Part shown: positions 47,521-56,760 of the stretch, one piece after another
Position numbering within the stretch: the first letter of the stretch is position 1
How the letters are laid out: each line of letters begins with the position of its first letter
Source of the DNA: an uncultured Bacteroidaceae bacterium
GTDB taxonomy: Bacteria; Bacteroidota; Bacteroidia; Bacteroidales; Bacteroidaceae
Reading direction: 5' to 3'
Length of the DNA stretch: 64,000 nucleotides
NCBI GenBank assembly: GCA_944320955.1
Contig: CALUJL010000015.1
Span: 1-64,000 of the forward strand
Notes under the pieces: model-generated
The model's input: only the letters and a program-made list of their open reading frames with translations
The model's database searches: none
What the model was told of the DNA's origin: nothing
Position numbers and translations under genes: made by a program

Positions 47521-50028
47521 ATGAAGAAAAAACTATCCACGAAAGCACTCCTCCCGCCACTGAAGAAAGCGGGAAAAACCGTCTTGTCGACTCTCTCCCG
47601 AGGGAAACGTTGGTATGCCGACACCTACAGGGAAGGCCGGTGGTACAGAAAACTGCTGATGGCGGCGTGCACGCTGCTGGCAGTTTTCCTGCTCTACTTA
47701 GGCATGGTGGACGTAAACTTCCTGTGGCTCTTCGGCAAGTCGCCCAGCATGCACGCCATAGCCCATCCCCAGCAGGCCGAAGCCTCGGAGATTATCAGCG
47801 CCGACGGCAAAGTACTGGGCCACTACTTCCGCGAAAACCGCATCCCCGTGCAGTATGAGGAAATCTCCCCCCGCCTCATCCAGACACTCATCAGCACCGA
47901 AGACGAACGCTTCTACGAACACTTCGGCATCGACTTCCCGGGCCTCTTCGCCGCCGTGAAGGACATTTTCCAAGGCAATGCCCGCGGAGCCAGCACCATC
48001 ACGCAGCAGCTGGTGAAAAACATGTTCAAGACACGCACAGAGTACTCCACCGGACTGACCGGCCACATACCGGGCGTGCGGTTGCTCGTCATGAAAACCA
48101 AAGAATGGATCTCGGCCGTGAAAATCGAGATGCACTACAGCAAGGAGGAAATCCTGACCATGTATCTCAACACCGTAGACTTCGGGAGCAACGCCTACGG
48201 CATCAAGACCGCGGCCAAGACCTACTTCAACACCACACCCGCAGAGCTGAAGACGGAAGAAGGAGCCGTGCTCGTAGGCCTGCTCAAGGCCACCACCTAC
48301 TACAACCCCCACATCAATCCCGAGAACAGCCGCGAGCGGCGCAACGTGGTAATCCGCAACCTCTATACCCACGGCGTGATCGGCCGGGCGGAGTGCGACT
48401 CGCTCTGCCGCCTGCCGCTCAAACTGAATTACAACGTGATCCGCAACTACGACGGCAGCGCACTCTACTTCCGCGAAGCCGTGGCTGCCGAACTGCGGGA
48501 ATGGTGCCAGGAAAAAGACATAGACCTCTACGCCGACGGACTGAAGATTTACACGACGCTCGACTCCCGGATGCAGCAATACGCAGAGGCCGCCGTGCGC
48601 AAGCAGATGCGCACCGTACAACGCAACTTCAACGCCCACTGGGGAAAGGTAAACCCCTGGCAAGACGAACAGCACCGCGAGATACCCGGATTCATCGAAA
48701 ACCTGGCCCGCAAGACATCGTACTACAAAAGCCTGCAGGCGCGCTTCCCCGACCGGCCCGACTCGGTGGACTTCTACATGAACCTCCCGCACAAAGTGAA
48801 AGTCTTCGACTACGAGAAAGGCAGCGTAGAACTGGAGATGAGCACCATGGACTCCATACGCTACATGGAACGCTTCATGCACTGCGGCTTCGTGGCCCTC
48901 GAACCCGGCAGCGGGCACGTCAAGGCGTGGGTGGGCGACATCAGCTTCACCCATTGGAAATACGACAAAGTCACTGCCCGCCGCCAGCCCGGATCTACAT
49001 TTAAACTCTTCGTCTACACCACCGCCATGAACCAAGGCTACTCGCCCTGCGAGACCCGCTTCGACCAATATGCAGCCTACGAAGCCACCGACGAGCAGGG
49101 CAACCCCGTGCTTTGGGCGCCCCACAATGCCGACGGCGTCTACTCCGGCGCCGAGATGTCTCTGAAGACAGCCTTCGCCCGGTCCATCAACACCATAGCC
49201 GTATCCCTGGCGCAGGAGGTAGGCATAGCCAACGTGGCCCGCACGGCCCACGCCATGGGCATCCACACGCCGCTCAATGAGACGCCGGCCTTGGCTTTGG
49301 GTGCATCGGACGTCAGCCTGCTGGAGCTGGTCAACGCATATTGCACGGTGGTCAACAACGGACTGACGCACGACCCGATTCTCGTCACCCGCATCGAAGA
49401 CCGGGACGGGAACCTCATCTACGAGAAAGAGCCGCGCCAGACGCAAGCCATCCCCTACGAGAGCGCTTTCCTCATGCAGCAGATGCTGCAAGCGGGCATG
49501 AACGAACCGCGGGGCACCTCGCAAGCTCTCTGGGGATACGACCTGCACCGCTACGGAACGAACTTCGGAGGAAAGACCGGCACTACATCGAATCACAGCG
49601 ATGCCTGGTTCGTGGGCGTCACACGCAATCTGGTGGCCGGAGCCTGGGTAGGCGGAGAATACCGGAGCATACACTTCCGCACCGGAGCCCTCGGGCAGGG
49701 AAGCCGCACGGCGCTGCCCATCTACGGCTACTTCATGGAGCAAGTGCTGCGCGACCCTGCACTTTCCCGCTACCGGGGCATGTTCGACAAAAATCCCAGC
49801 CAGCCCATCGAGCGCGACTACGGCTGCTCTTCGATTTACATCCCCGCCGTTAACGATTCGATTCTCAACGATTCCACACTCTCCCTGCGCCATCTGCAAG
49901 GCGTGGAAAACCTGGAAGACATTCCCCTTATGCCTTCCGGCCTCTCCATGCCGGACGAACCGGCTGCACCTGCAGAAAACAAAGAGAGCGGACAGCCCGG
50001 GCTGTCTGCTCTCCCTCGTGATAATTAA
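47521..50028 (+). CDS. Class A penicillin-binding protein (PBP1A type)
   Basis: A bifunctional peptidoglycan synthase of 835 residues. One transmembrane helix (about 45-62) is followed by a GT51 glycosyltransferase domain with catalytic Glu 127 (STEDERFYEHFGID) and ASTITQQL. The transpeptidase domain has SxxK at Ser 492 (PGSTFK), SxN at Ser 555 (RSINT) and KTGTT at Lys 685. All catalytic motifs are intact. A Pro/Ser tail follows. It converges with the GH97 gene with only a 37-bp gap and no obvious hairpin. Confidence 0.96.
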   Translation: MKKKLSTKALLPPLKKAGKTVLSTLSRGKRWYADTYREGRWYRKLLMAACTLLAVFLLYLGMVDVNFLWLFGKSPSMHAIAHPQQAEASEIISADGKVLGHYFRENRIPVQYEEISPRLIQTLISTEDERFYEHFGIDFPGLFAAVKDIFQGNARGASTITQQLVKNMFKTRTEYSTGLTGHIPGVRLLVMKTKEWISAVKIEMHYSKEEILTMYLNTVDFGSNAYGIKTAAKTYFNTTPAELKTEEGAVLVGLLKATTYYNPHINPENSRERRNVVIRNLYTHGVIGRAECDSLCRLPLKLNYNVIRNYDGSALYFREAVAAELREWCQEKDIDLYADGLKIYTTLDSRMQQYAEAAVRKQMRTVQRNFNAHWGKVNPWQDEQHREIPGFIENLARKTSYYKSLQARFPDRPDSVDFYMNLPHKVKVFDYEKGSVELEMSTMDSIRYMERFMHCGFVALEPGSGHVKAWVGDISFTHWKYDKVTARRQPGSTFKLFVYTTAMNQGYSPCETRFDQYAAYEATDEQGNPVLWAPHNADGVYSGAEMSLKTAFARSINTIAVSLAQEVGIANVARTAHAMGIHTPLNETPALALGASDVSLLELVNAYCTVVNNGLTHDPILVTRIEDRDGNLIYEKEPRQTQAIPYESAFLMQQMLQAGMNEPRGTSQALWGYDLHRYGTNFGGKTGTTSNHSDAWFVGVTRNLVAGAWVGGEYRSIHFRTGALGQGSRTALPIYGYFMEQVLRDPALSRYRGMFDKNPSQPIERDYGCSSIYIPAVNDSILNDSTLSLRHLQGVENLEDIPLMPSGLSMPDEPAAPAENKESGQPGLSALPRDN

Positions 50029-50065
50029 AATTTCCTGATGTCCGGTCCGTCAAAAGCCGCGGCAA

Positions 50066-51997
50066 TCAGAGGGAAACGACCATCACAAAACCGCCGCGGG
50101 GCAAGGTCTTCATCGCCAGCCGCTCCCCGGCATTGCCCATAAGGCGCGCATCTTTCACGCGGAAACTCTGCCCGTCTTCCCCGTCCTCGAAGACCCGGAC
50201 CGAAGCCGGGCTTTTGGAAAGAGCCAAACGCTGCAGCGAGAAAGCCAGCGTGGCCGGCTCGTCCGTCCCGTTGATGCCGGCTATGTACCAGGTCGTGCCC
50301 TTCCGGCGAGCCAGAACGACAGATTCTCCGGGATTTCCCGCCAGCAGCCGCGTCTCGTCCCAGGCCGTAGGAAGCTCCGAGAGGAGGCGCTTCACCTCAT
50401 CGGGCAAGCCGCGATAAACCGAAGGACGGTCGGGCATGTGCAAAACTCCCGACTCGAACAATACGGGCAGCGCCAGTTCGTGGGCATAGGTAGTGATGTG
50501 AGGATGCTGGGAGTTGGAGAAAGTTCCGGGCGTATAGTCCATGGAGCCAATCACGTTGCGCGTAAAAGGCAACGTAGCGTTGTGCCGGGCGGCACGGTCC
50601 GTCAGCACATTGTTGTTGTTGTACCACTCCGCACCGTACACAGCCTCGTATGTCACAAGATTCGGATACGTGCGCTGCCAGCCTTTGGGGATGGTTCCGC
50701 CGTGGAAGTTTACTAAAATACGGTGGCGCGCAGCAGCTTCCAGCAAATCGATATAGTAATTCGTCACCCAGAGGCTGTCGTCCGGGAAAAAGTCTATCTT
50801 CACTCCCCTGACGCCCTCGCGCTCCAACCAGGAGAACTCCTTCTCCCGGTCGTCCGGGGCATTCAGCCGGTACAAAGGCGTAACACTCTCCGCAACCCAG
50901 GCTGTGCTGGAATTATACCACAGCAGGACTTCCACCTCTTTCCTGCGGGCATAGTCGAAGACATCGTCTATCGTTCCGCCGTTACCCATGGAGTCCCATT
51001 CCCAATCGACCAGCGTATAGGGCCATTTCATCTCGGCCGCCAGGTCAATGTAGTCCGTCAGCAGCTTATAGTCGCGGGTCCCGTGGTTGTAAGCCCAATA
51101 GATCCACGAAGCCGAACCGGGACGGATCCAGTCCGTATCCTCCAGCCGGGAAGGCTCTGCCACGTCGGTTACCAGGGTAGACTCTACCACATCGGCCAGC
51201 GAGCCCACGATGGCCACCCGCCAAGGTGAAGTCCACGTGCCCTCTGCCGGTACGGCACGGTCTATCAAGGCTACCTCATACTGCGTATGTCCCTTCATAT
51301 TTTCCAGATAAGCGCCGCAGTTTCCCCGGCCTACGCCCGACTCCGTGAGCAATACGAATAGAGAATCTGCCGGTTCCATCAGGGCCGGATAGCCCCAGGC
51401 ACCCGTCTTTGTCCCGTCGCTGTAGAGGTCGTAGAAACCTTCGCTGCCCATCACGTGCGTCTGCAGCCATCTCCTCCGGCCGTCCGCCAGGTCGTACGAC
51501 GTGTTTTCCCGCACCACCTGCTCGCCGGCCTCTGACTCCAGGACATAGCGGAACGCCACTCCGTCGTCATACACCCGCAGGATGATGTCCAACACACGCC
51601 CCCCGGCATTTGCCAGGCTGTAAGTCCGTTCGTTCCCCCGGTTGACACAGTGGAGGCGCTTGCCCACCTTCATCCGGTAATCCTCGGTGAATTCCTTCGG
51701 CGCCGATGCCGCACGGAGCGTTACTCCCTCCGTCCAGGCATCCCGGTCCGTGGTCAGTCCCAGACTGATGCGGCGGAACACCTCCTTCTCCCCGCACTTC
51801 AGGGAAAGAGCGAAGCCTTCCGCCCCGCCCTGCGGCTCATGGAGTGTCACCGAGAGTTGCCCGTCGGGCGAGAGAGTAACCCCCTCCTTCTCCGGGAGGG
51901 CAAGCGCAGGAGCGACAAATGCCCCCGCCAGGCACACTATTCCGGCTATGCGCCGACACCAGTGCTCTGCTGTTTCATTTCGTTTCATACTATACAT
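50066..51997 (-). CDS. Glycoside hydrolase family 97, probable retaining alpha-galactosidase type
   Basis: A 643-residue exported enzyme: signal peptide, N-terminal beta-sandwich, (beta/alpha)8 barrel and C-terminal beta-domain. The barrel has SWIYWAYNHGTRDYKLL, VDWEWDSMG and GVRGVKIDFF. The Asp in VKIDFF (residue 402) corresponds to the nucleophile of retaining GH97 members, where inverting SusB-type enzymes have Glu elsewhere. The Glu in TYEAVYGAEW is the likely acid/base. Galactosidase activity is an inference. Start: Met1 at 51997 or Met4 at 51988. No SusC/SusD is nearby. Confidence 0.88.
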   Translation of the reverse strand: MYSMKRNETAEHWCRRIAGIVCLAGAFVAPALALPEKEGVTLSPDGQLSVTLHEPQGGAEGFALSLKCGEKEVFRRISLGLTTDRDAWTEGVTLRAASAPKEFTEDYRMKVGKRLHCVNRGNERTYSLANAGGRVLDIILRVYDDGVAFRYVLESEAGEQVVRENTSYDLADGRRRWLQTHVMGSEGFYDLYSDGTKTGAWGYPALMEPADSLFVLLTESGVGRGNCGAYLENMKGHTQYEVALIDRAVPAEGTWTSPWRVAIVGSLADVVESTLVTDVAEPSRLEDTDWIRPGSASWIYWAYNHGTRDYKLLTDYIDLAAEMKWPYTLVDWEWDSMGNGGTIDDVFDYARRKEVEVLLWYNSSTAWVAESVTPLYRLNAPDDREKEFSWLEREGVRGVKIDFFPDDSLWVTNYYIDLLEAAARHRILVNFHGGTIPKGWQRTYPNLVTYEAVYGAEWYNNNNVLTDRAARHNATLPFTRNVIGSMDYTPGTFSNSQHPHITTYAHELALPVLFESGVLHMPDRPSVYRGLPDEVKRLLSELPTAWDETRLLAGNPGESVVLARRKGTTWYIAGINGTDEPATLAFSLQRLALSKSPASVRVFEDGEDGQSFRVKDARLMGNAGERLAMKTLPRGGFVMVVSL

Positions 51998-52122
51998 TCT
52001 TTATAATAACATTGATTTTTCATCGCATTTACTTATCCCAAAAAAATCTTCACTGCCGGATCCGCACAAATGCCCTGCACCGGATCCGCACATATCCTTA
52101 ATCACCCGCCAAGATTCATCAC

Positions 52123-52176
52123 AAGAAAAAAGAAAATTTCCGCAACTCGGACCTTGCTGCCAAGCTGCGGAAATTA
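52123..52176 (-). terminator. Terminator of the scaffold/GGGtGRT operon
   Basis: On the minus strand AATTTCCGCA pairs with TGCGGAAATT (52175-52166 with 52144-52135), with inner complementarity, and is followed by a T-rich run. Confidence 0.7.
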
Positions 52177-52225
52177 TTCTTCACTATGCGGGTCTTCAGG
52201 AAACCGACCCGTCAGAGACTGGTCT

Positions 52226-53236
52226 TTACTTGCTCAAAGCCGTTGCCACGTCTACTGCGCAAGCCACCGTGCAGCCCACCATCGGGTTGTTGCCGATGCC
52301 GAGGAATCCCATCATCTCCACGTGAGCCGGAACAGACGAAGAGCCGGCAAACTGAGCGTCGCTGTGCATGCGGCCCATCGTGTCGGTCATTCCGTACGAA
52401 GCGGGGCCGGCGGCCATGTTGTCCGGGTGCAGCGTGCGGCCCGTGCCACCGCCGGAAGCCACGGAGAAGTAGGGCTTACCGGCAAGGATGCGCTCCTTCT
52501 TGTACGTACCGGCAACGGGGTGCTGGAAACGGGTGGGGTTCGTGGAGTTGCCCGTAATGGAAACGTCTACGCCCTCTTTCCACATGATGGCCACGCCTTC
52601 GCGCACGTCGTCGGCACCGTAGCATTTTACTTTCGCGCGGGGACCGTCGGAATAAGGAATCTCGCGCACGACTTTCAATTCGCCCGTGTAATAGTCGAAT
52701 TGGGTCTGCACATACGTAAATCCGTTGATGCGGGAAATGATCTGCGCGGCGTCCTTGCCCAGACCGTTGAGGATGCAGCGGAGCGGCTCCTTGCGCACCT
52801 TGTCGGCCTTGGCGGCAATCTTGATGGCGCCCTCGGCAGCGGCAAACGACTCATGGCCGGCCAGGAAAGCGAAGCACTTCGTCTCCTCGCGCAGCAGCAT
52901 AGCGGCCAGGTTGCCGTGGCCCAGACCTACCTTGCGGTCGTCGGCCACAGAGCCGGGGATGCAGAAAGACTGCAGGCCGATACCGATGGCCTCGGCAGCC
53001 TCCGATGCGTTCTTGCAGCCTTTCTTCAGCGCAATGGCGCAACCTACCACGTAGGCCCACTTTGCATTCTCGAAGCAGATGGGCTGCGTCTCTTCACACG
53101 TCTTGTAAGGATCCAGACCATATTCGTCGCAAATCTTGTTGGCCTCTTCGATGTCCTTGATGCCATATTCGTTCAGCGCGGCAAGAATCTGCTTGATGCG
53201 GCGGTCCTGGCTTTCGAATTTCACTTCTCTAATCAT
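52226..53236 (-). CDS. GGGtGRT-family protein
   Basis: A 336-residue protein of the family named after its motif, here VASGGGTGRTLHPDNMAAG. It is known mainly by sequence and has no established function. Many conserved Cys (ICDEYGLDP...KTCEETQPICFE, TKCFAFLAG, VKCYGADD, MVGCTVACAVDV) suggest redox or metal chemistry. It has no signal peptide. It lies 20 nt downstream of an IscU/NifU-like scaffold gene, a pairing I associate with this family in anaerobes. Confidence 0.85.
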   Translation of the reverse strand: MIREVKFESQDRRIKQILAALNEYGIKDIEEANKICDEYGLDPYKTCEETQPICFENAKWAYVVGCAIALKKGCKNASEAAEAIGIGLQSFCIPGSVADDRKVGLGHGNLAAMLLREETKCFAFLAGHESFAAAEGAIKIAAKADKVRKEPLRCILNGLGKDAAQIISRINGFTYVQTQFDYYTGELKVVREIPYSDGPRAKVKCYGADDVREGVAIMWKEGVDVSITGNSTNPTRFQHPVAGTYKKERILAGKPYFSVASGGGTGRTLHPDNMAAGPASYGMTDTMGRMHSDAQFAGSSSVPAHVEMMGFLGIGNNPMVGCTVACAVDVATALSK

Positions 53237-53256
53237 GATGTTCTTCCTCCTTATTT

Positions 53257-53958
53257 CTATTCGTGACGTGGATCAATATGTTTAACAGCGCCCTGCTCGG
53301 CGGTAAAGCGGCCGTATGTGCCCGTTACCTTCTTCAGAGCCTCGTTGGCGTCCGTGCCTTTCTTCACTTCTTCCATAAACTTGCCCAGGTTGACGAACTC
53401 GTAACCGCAGATTTCGTCGTTCTTGTCCAGGGCAATCGTCTTGATGTATCCTTCGGCCATCTCCAGGTAGCGGGAGCCTTTGGCAAGAGTTCCGTAGAGC
53501 GTGCCTACCTGGCTGCGCAGGCCCTTGCCGAGGTCTTCCAGACCGGCGCCGATCATCAGGCCACCTTCGGAGAAGGCCGACTGCGTGCGGCCGTACACAA
53601 TCTGCAAGAACAGCTCGCGCATGGCCGTATTGATGGCATCGCACACCAAGTCGGTGTTCAGCGCTTCCAGAATGGTCTTGCCCGGGAGAATCTCGCTGGC
53701 CATGGCAGCCGAGTGAGTCATGCCGGAGCAGCCGAGAGTCTCTACGAGAGCTTCCTGGATGACGCCTTCTTTCACGTTCAGCGTCAGCTTGCAGGCACCC
53801 TGCTGCGGGGCGCACCAGCCCACGCCGTGCGTCAGTCCGGAGATGTCCTTGATTTCTTTAGCTTTTACCCACTTGCCCTCTTCGGGAATGGGGGCAGGAC
53901 CATGGTTCGGTCCTTTCTTAACCACACACATGTGTTCCACTTCTTGTGAATAAGTCAT
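53257..53958 (-). CDS. IscU/NifU-like iron-sulfur scaffold protein
   Basis: A 233-residue cytoplasmic protein with an IscU-type core. The motif LGCSGMTHSAAMASEILPGK parallels the IscU stretch around its second cluster Cys, with other Cys in VGWCAPQQGACKL and DLVCDAI. It differs from IscU by an N-terminal extension (to about 45) and a long C-terminal region (about 140-233), and no cysteine desulfurase is encoded nearby. It is operonic with the GGGtGRT gene and probably serves that protein specifically. Confidence 0.8.
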   Translation of the reverse strand: MTYSQEVEHMCVVKKGPNHGPAPIPEEGKWVKAKEIKDISGLTHGVGWCAPQQGACKLTLNVKEGVIQEALVETLGCSGMTHSAAMASEILPGKTILEALNTDLVCDAINTAMRELFLQIVYGRTQSAFSEGGLMIGAGLEDLGKGLRSQVGTLYGTLAKGSRYLEMAEGYIKTIALDKNDEICGYEFVNLGKFMEEVKKGTDANEALKKVTGTYGRFTAEQGAVKHIDPRHE

Positions 53959-54033
53959 AACTTTTGGATTTATGAGTTAGGTGAAAAATGTATTCCTCGA
54001 GTGCTATTCGCCAGTGTCGATATGAAAACTGCG

Positions 54034-54041
54034 CAAAGATA
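54034..54041 (-). promoter_or_regulatory. -7 element for the scaffold/GGGtGRT operon
   Basis: TATCTTTG on the minus strand; the leader to the start at 53958 is about 70 nt. Confidence 0.6.
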
Positions 54042-54077
54042 GTTTTTTCCCGCCGATAGCGCAAGCGCTCACCCAAA

Positions 54078-54190
54078 AAATACGCAGCCCGGTCGGAAAA
54101 AAGCGCTGCATCTTTTTCCGGAAAGCGCCGCATGTATTTGGAAAAAGCGGCAGCACTTTTCCGCGCTTGCCCTGCATCTTTTTTCTTTAT
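54078..54190 (+). repeat. 22-bp tandem repeat array, 5 copies, upstream of the GldF-GldG gene
   Basis: Reference bases at 54081 (degenerate), 54103, 54125, 54147 and 54169, exactly 22 nt apart. The fourth copy has the reverse-type core and the rest the forward type. The array ends about 16 bp before the -7 element at 54206. Confidence 0.85.
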
Positions 54191-54205
54191 CCCGGGCAAA
54201 AGAAT

Positions 54206-54213
54206 TACCTTTG
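54206..54213 (+). promoter_or_regulatory. -7 element giving a near-leaderless GldF-GldG transcript
   Basis: TACCTTTG ends 9 nt before the ATG at 54223, leaving a leader of only a few bases. Confidence 0.6.
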
Positions 54214-54222
54214 CCTCCGGAT

Positions 54223-56685
54223 ATGAAATCAGACGGACACGCGCTCGCACGAAAGGAACTGGCCGCCCACTTCTCCGCCTCGGGCGGATGGGCCATCCTG
54301 CTGCTGTGGATAGCGGGCAACAGCTGTATGCTCTGGATCTTCGGCGGCGACTACAATCTGCTGGACAGCGGCAGTGCCTCGCTCCGCCCCTTCTTCCGGC
54401 TCGCGCCCCTGCTGCTCATGCTGCTCGTGCCGGCCGTCACGATGCGCGCCTATGCCGAGGAGCGGAGAAGCGGCACGCTCGAACTGCTGCAGACCCACCC
54501 TTTGCCGCCCGGGCGCATCCTGGCGGAGAAGTTCCGGGCCGCCTGCCTCTTCTGCGGGACGCGGCTTTCGGTAGGCCTCTACTTATTATTATATAGCCTG
54601 CTCCAGCTCTTCCTGCTCCTGCTGGTCTCTCCCCGGGGAGTCGACGTGGGGGAAACCGCAGGGGGGTACGCAGGACTGTTCCTGCTGTGCCTCGCCTTCT
54701 CGTCCATCGGGCTGTTTGCCTCGGCCTGCACGCGCTCCTCCGCCACGGCCTACTTGCTGGGGCTGGCGCTCTGCTTTGCCGCTTTCTACGGATGCGAGCT
54801 CGTGGCATCACTCTTCTCCTCGGGGGCACTCCACGCGCGCTGGGAGTCGGTGGGGATGCTGGCCCGCTACGAGCCGATGACGCGGGGCATGGTGACGTCC
54901 GACGCCTGCGTCTATTTCCTCTCCGCCACAGCCCTGTTCCTGCTCCTCACCCTGCTCCGCACTGCCCGCCCGGACAGAAAAGCGAAAGTGCGGATGGGCG
55001 CGGCAGTGGCGGGGCTGGTAGTGCTCAACCTGCTCACCACGCACTTCACCCTCCGCCTCGACCTGACCGCCGACCGCCGCCACACGCTCTCCCCCACGGC
55101 GCGCACCCAGCTGGAGTCGCTGCAAGGGCCGGTGGGCGTGACGCTCTATCTGGACGGAGACCTCAACCCGCAATTCTACTCCCTGCGCAGCGCCGTCATC
55201 GACCTGCTCACCGAAATGGCCAACTATGCGCCGGAGGGCATCGGCCTGACGCTCCGCAACCCCAACCTCGAAGCCACCGATCCGCAGGCGCGCGCCGCGC
55301 TTCTTGCCGGTCTGGAACGCCGGGGCATCAAGCCGCTCTCCGTCAACGAACGAAACCGCCAGAGCGGGCAGACCGTGGAGCAAATCATTTTCCCCTGGGC
55401 AGAAGTCATCTACGGAGGAGACACAGTGGCCGTGCCGCTCCTGCGGAACAATGTGCTGCAGAGCGCCACCGAAGTCCTCCACCGCTCGGCCGCCGAGTTG
55501 GAATACGGCTTCTCCGACGCGCTGCGCATCCTCTCCATCCGGCAGCCGGAGCGCATAGCCTTCATCGAAGGCCACGGCGAAATGACCGAGCCCGCCCTCT
55601 ACCAGGCCTACAACGCGCTGAGCCGCTATTACCAGGTGGAGCGCGGCCCGATAGCCGGCAGTGCGGACAACCTGGCTCCCTACAAGGCCCTGGTGATAGC
55701 CGGGCCGCAGACGCCTTTCTCCGAAGCGGAGAAATTCATCCTCGACCAATACCTCATGCAGGGCGGGAGCATCCTCCTGCTGACCGGCGGGGCCACCTTC
55801 CGCACCGATCAGTTTGAGGCCACCGGCAGTTCTCCCACCGCCAAGCGCGACCTCAACCTCGACGACTGGCTCTTCCGCTACGGCCTGCGCATCGAGCCGG
55901 CCCTGCTCCAGGACCTCCAGTGCACCCCCATCCGGCTTACCTCCACCACGGACCACTCCACCACGACTCTCCCCTGGTACTTCTCGCCGCTGCTCCTGCC
56001 CTCCGCACACCCCATTACGGCACGGATGGCCCCACTGAAGTCGGAATTCGTGAGCCCCGTCACCCTGCTGCCCGCAGACAGCGGCGTGAAGCAGTCCGTA
56101 CTGCTCACCACCTCGGCCGAGAGCCACACGCTGCAAGTGCCCTCCGAAGTCTCGCTCCGCTATGTGGAAATGCCGGCCACGGCCCGATACTTCGACGAAG
56201 GGGCACAGCCGGCAGCCGTACTGGTGGAAGGCCGTCTCCCCTCCGTCTGGCAGCACCGTCCGCTCCCGCCGGGTGCCGGAGAAAGACGGGAAGGGCGCCT
56301 CGACCGCACACTTCCCACCACTACATCGCGCCTCATCGTGGCAGCCTCCGAGAGCCTCATCCGGGGCGAATGGGAAGGCAGCGGACAAAACGTGCGCCCG
56401 CTCCCCCTGGGGTACGAGCCGGCAAGCAAGACCACACTAGGCAACGAAGACTTCCTCGTCCAATGCCTGACTTACCTCACCCGCCAGGACCAGTGGCTCA
56501 CCCTGCGCAGCCGGACGCTCACCCTGCGCCCCATCGATCCCGTGGCACGCGCCGGGGAACGACGCTTCCGGCAGGCACTCTCGCTCCTGCTGCCCCTCTC
56601 GCTCCTGCTGATCCACTGGGCCGCGTTCCGCCTGCTGCGTCGCCGTGCCGTGCGCCGGCTTGGTGAAAAAGTATCAACGCTTTGA
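54223..56685 (+). CDS. GldF-GldG fusion: ABC-2 permease joined to a GldG-type extracytoplasmic domain
   Basis: An 820-residue protein. Residues 1-245 form an ABC-2 type permease with about six transmembrane helices and the GldF-like motif EERRSGTLELLQTHPL. A seventh helix (about 257-275) leads to a GldG-type domain (LDLTADRRHTLSPTA, PWAEVIYGGDTVAV, IEGHGEMTEPALYQA) and a final transmembrane helix near 795-812. In gliding flavobacteria GldF and GldG are separate and work with the ATPase GldA; no ATPase gene is visible here. The role in a probably non-gliding organism is unknown. ATG 54223 is preferred; an in-frame TTG at 54211 lies inside the promoter. Confidence 0.85.
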   Translation: MKSDGHALARKELAAHFSASGGWAILLLWIAGNSCMLWIFGGDYNLLDSGSASLRPFFRLAPLLLMLLVPAVTMRAYAEERRSGTLELLQTHPLPPGRILAEKFRAACLFCGTRLSVGLYLLLYSLLQLFLLLLVSPRGVDVGETAGGYAGLFLLCLAFSSIGLFASACTRSSATAYLLGLALCFAAFYGCELVASLFSSGALHARWESVGMLARYEPMTRGMVTSDACVYFLSATALFLLLTLLRTARPDRKAKVRMGAAVAGLVVLNLLTTHFTLRLDLTADRRHTLSPTARTQLESLQGPVGVTLYLDGDLNPQFYSLRSAVIDLLTEMANYAPEGIGLTLRNPNLEATDPQARAALLAGLERRGIKPLSVNERNRQSGQTVEQIIFPWAEVIYGGDTVAVPLLRNNVLQSATEVLHRSAAELEYGFSDALRILSIRQPERIAFIEGHGEMTEPALYQAYNALSRYYQVERGPIAGSADNLAPYKALVIAGPQTPFSEAEKFILDQYLMQGGSILLLTGGATFRTDQFEATGSSPTAKRDLNLDDWLFRYGLRIEPALLQDLQCTPIRLTSTTDHSTTTLPWYFSPLLLPSAHPITARMAPLKSEFVSPVTLLPADSGVKQSVLLTTSAESHTLQVPSEVSLRYVEMPATARYFDEGAQPAAVLVEGRLPSVWQHRPLPPGAGERREGRLDRTLPTTTSRLIVAASESLIRGEWEGSGQNVRPLPLGYEPASKTTLGNEDFLVQCLTYLTRQDQWLTLRSRTLTLRPIDPVARAGERRFRQALSLLLPLSLLLIHWAAFRLLRRRAVRRLGEKVSTL

Positions 56686-56711
56686 CAAAACGGAAATTCT
56701 CCCTATCTTTG
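56681..56711 (+). promoter_or_regulatory. Consensus uvrB promoter overlapping the upstream stop codon
   Basis: TTTG (56681-56684), a 19-nt spacer and TATCTTTG (56704-56711). The -33 element overlaps the TGA of the GldF-GldG gene. Confidence 0.8.
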
Positions 56712-56760
56712 CACTTTCATCTGCTTTCCCATCCAAGAAAGATACAGAACCTTAAAACAC

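Noticed and set aside
45168..47624. 818-codon minus-strand frame opposite the transporter and aldolase genes
   Set aside because: It spans the promoter, the terminator hairpin and two real genes, and is low-complexity in translation.
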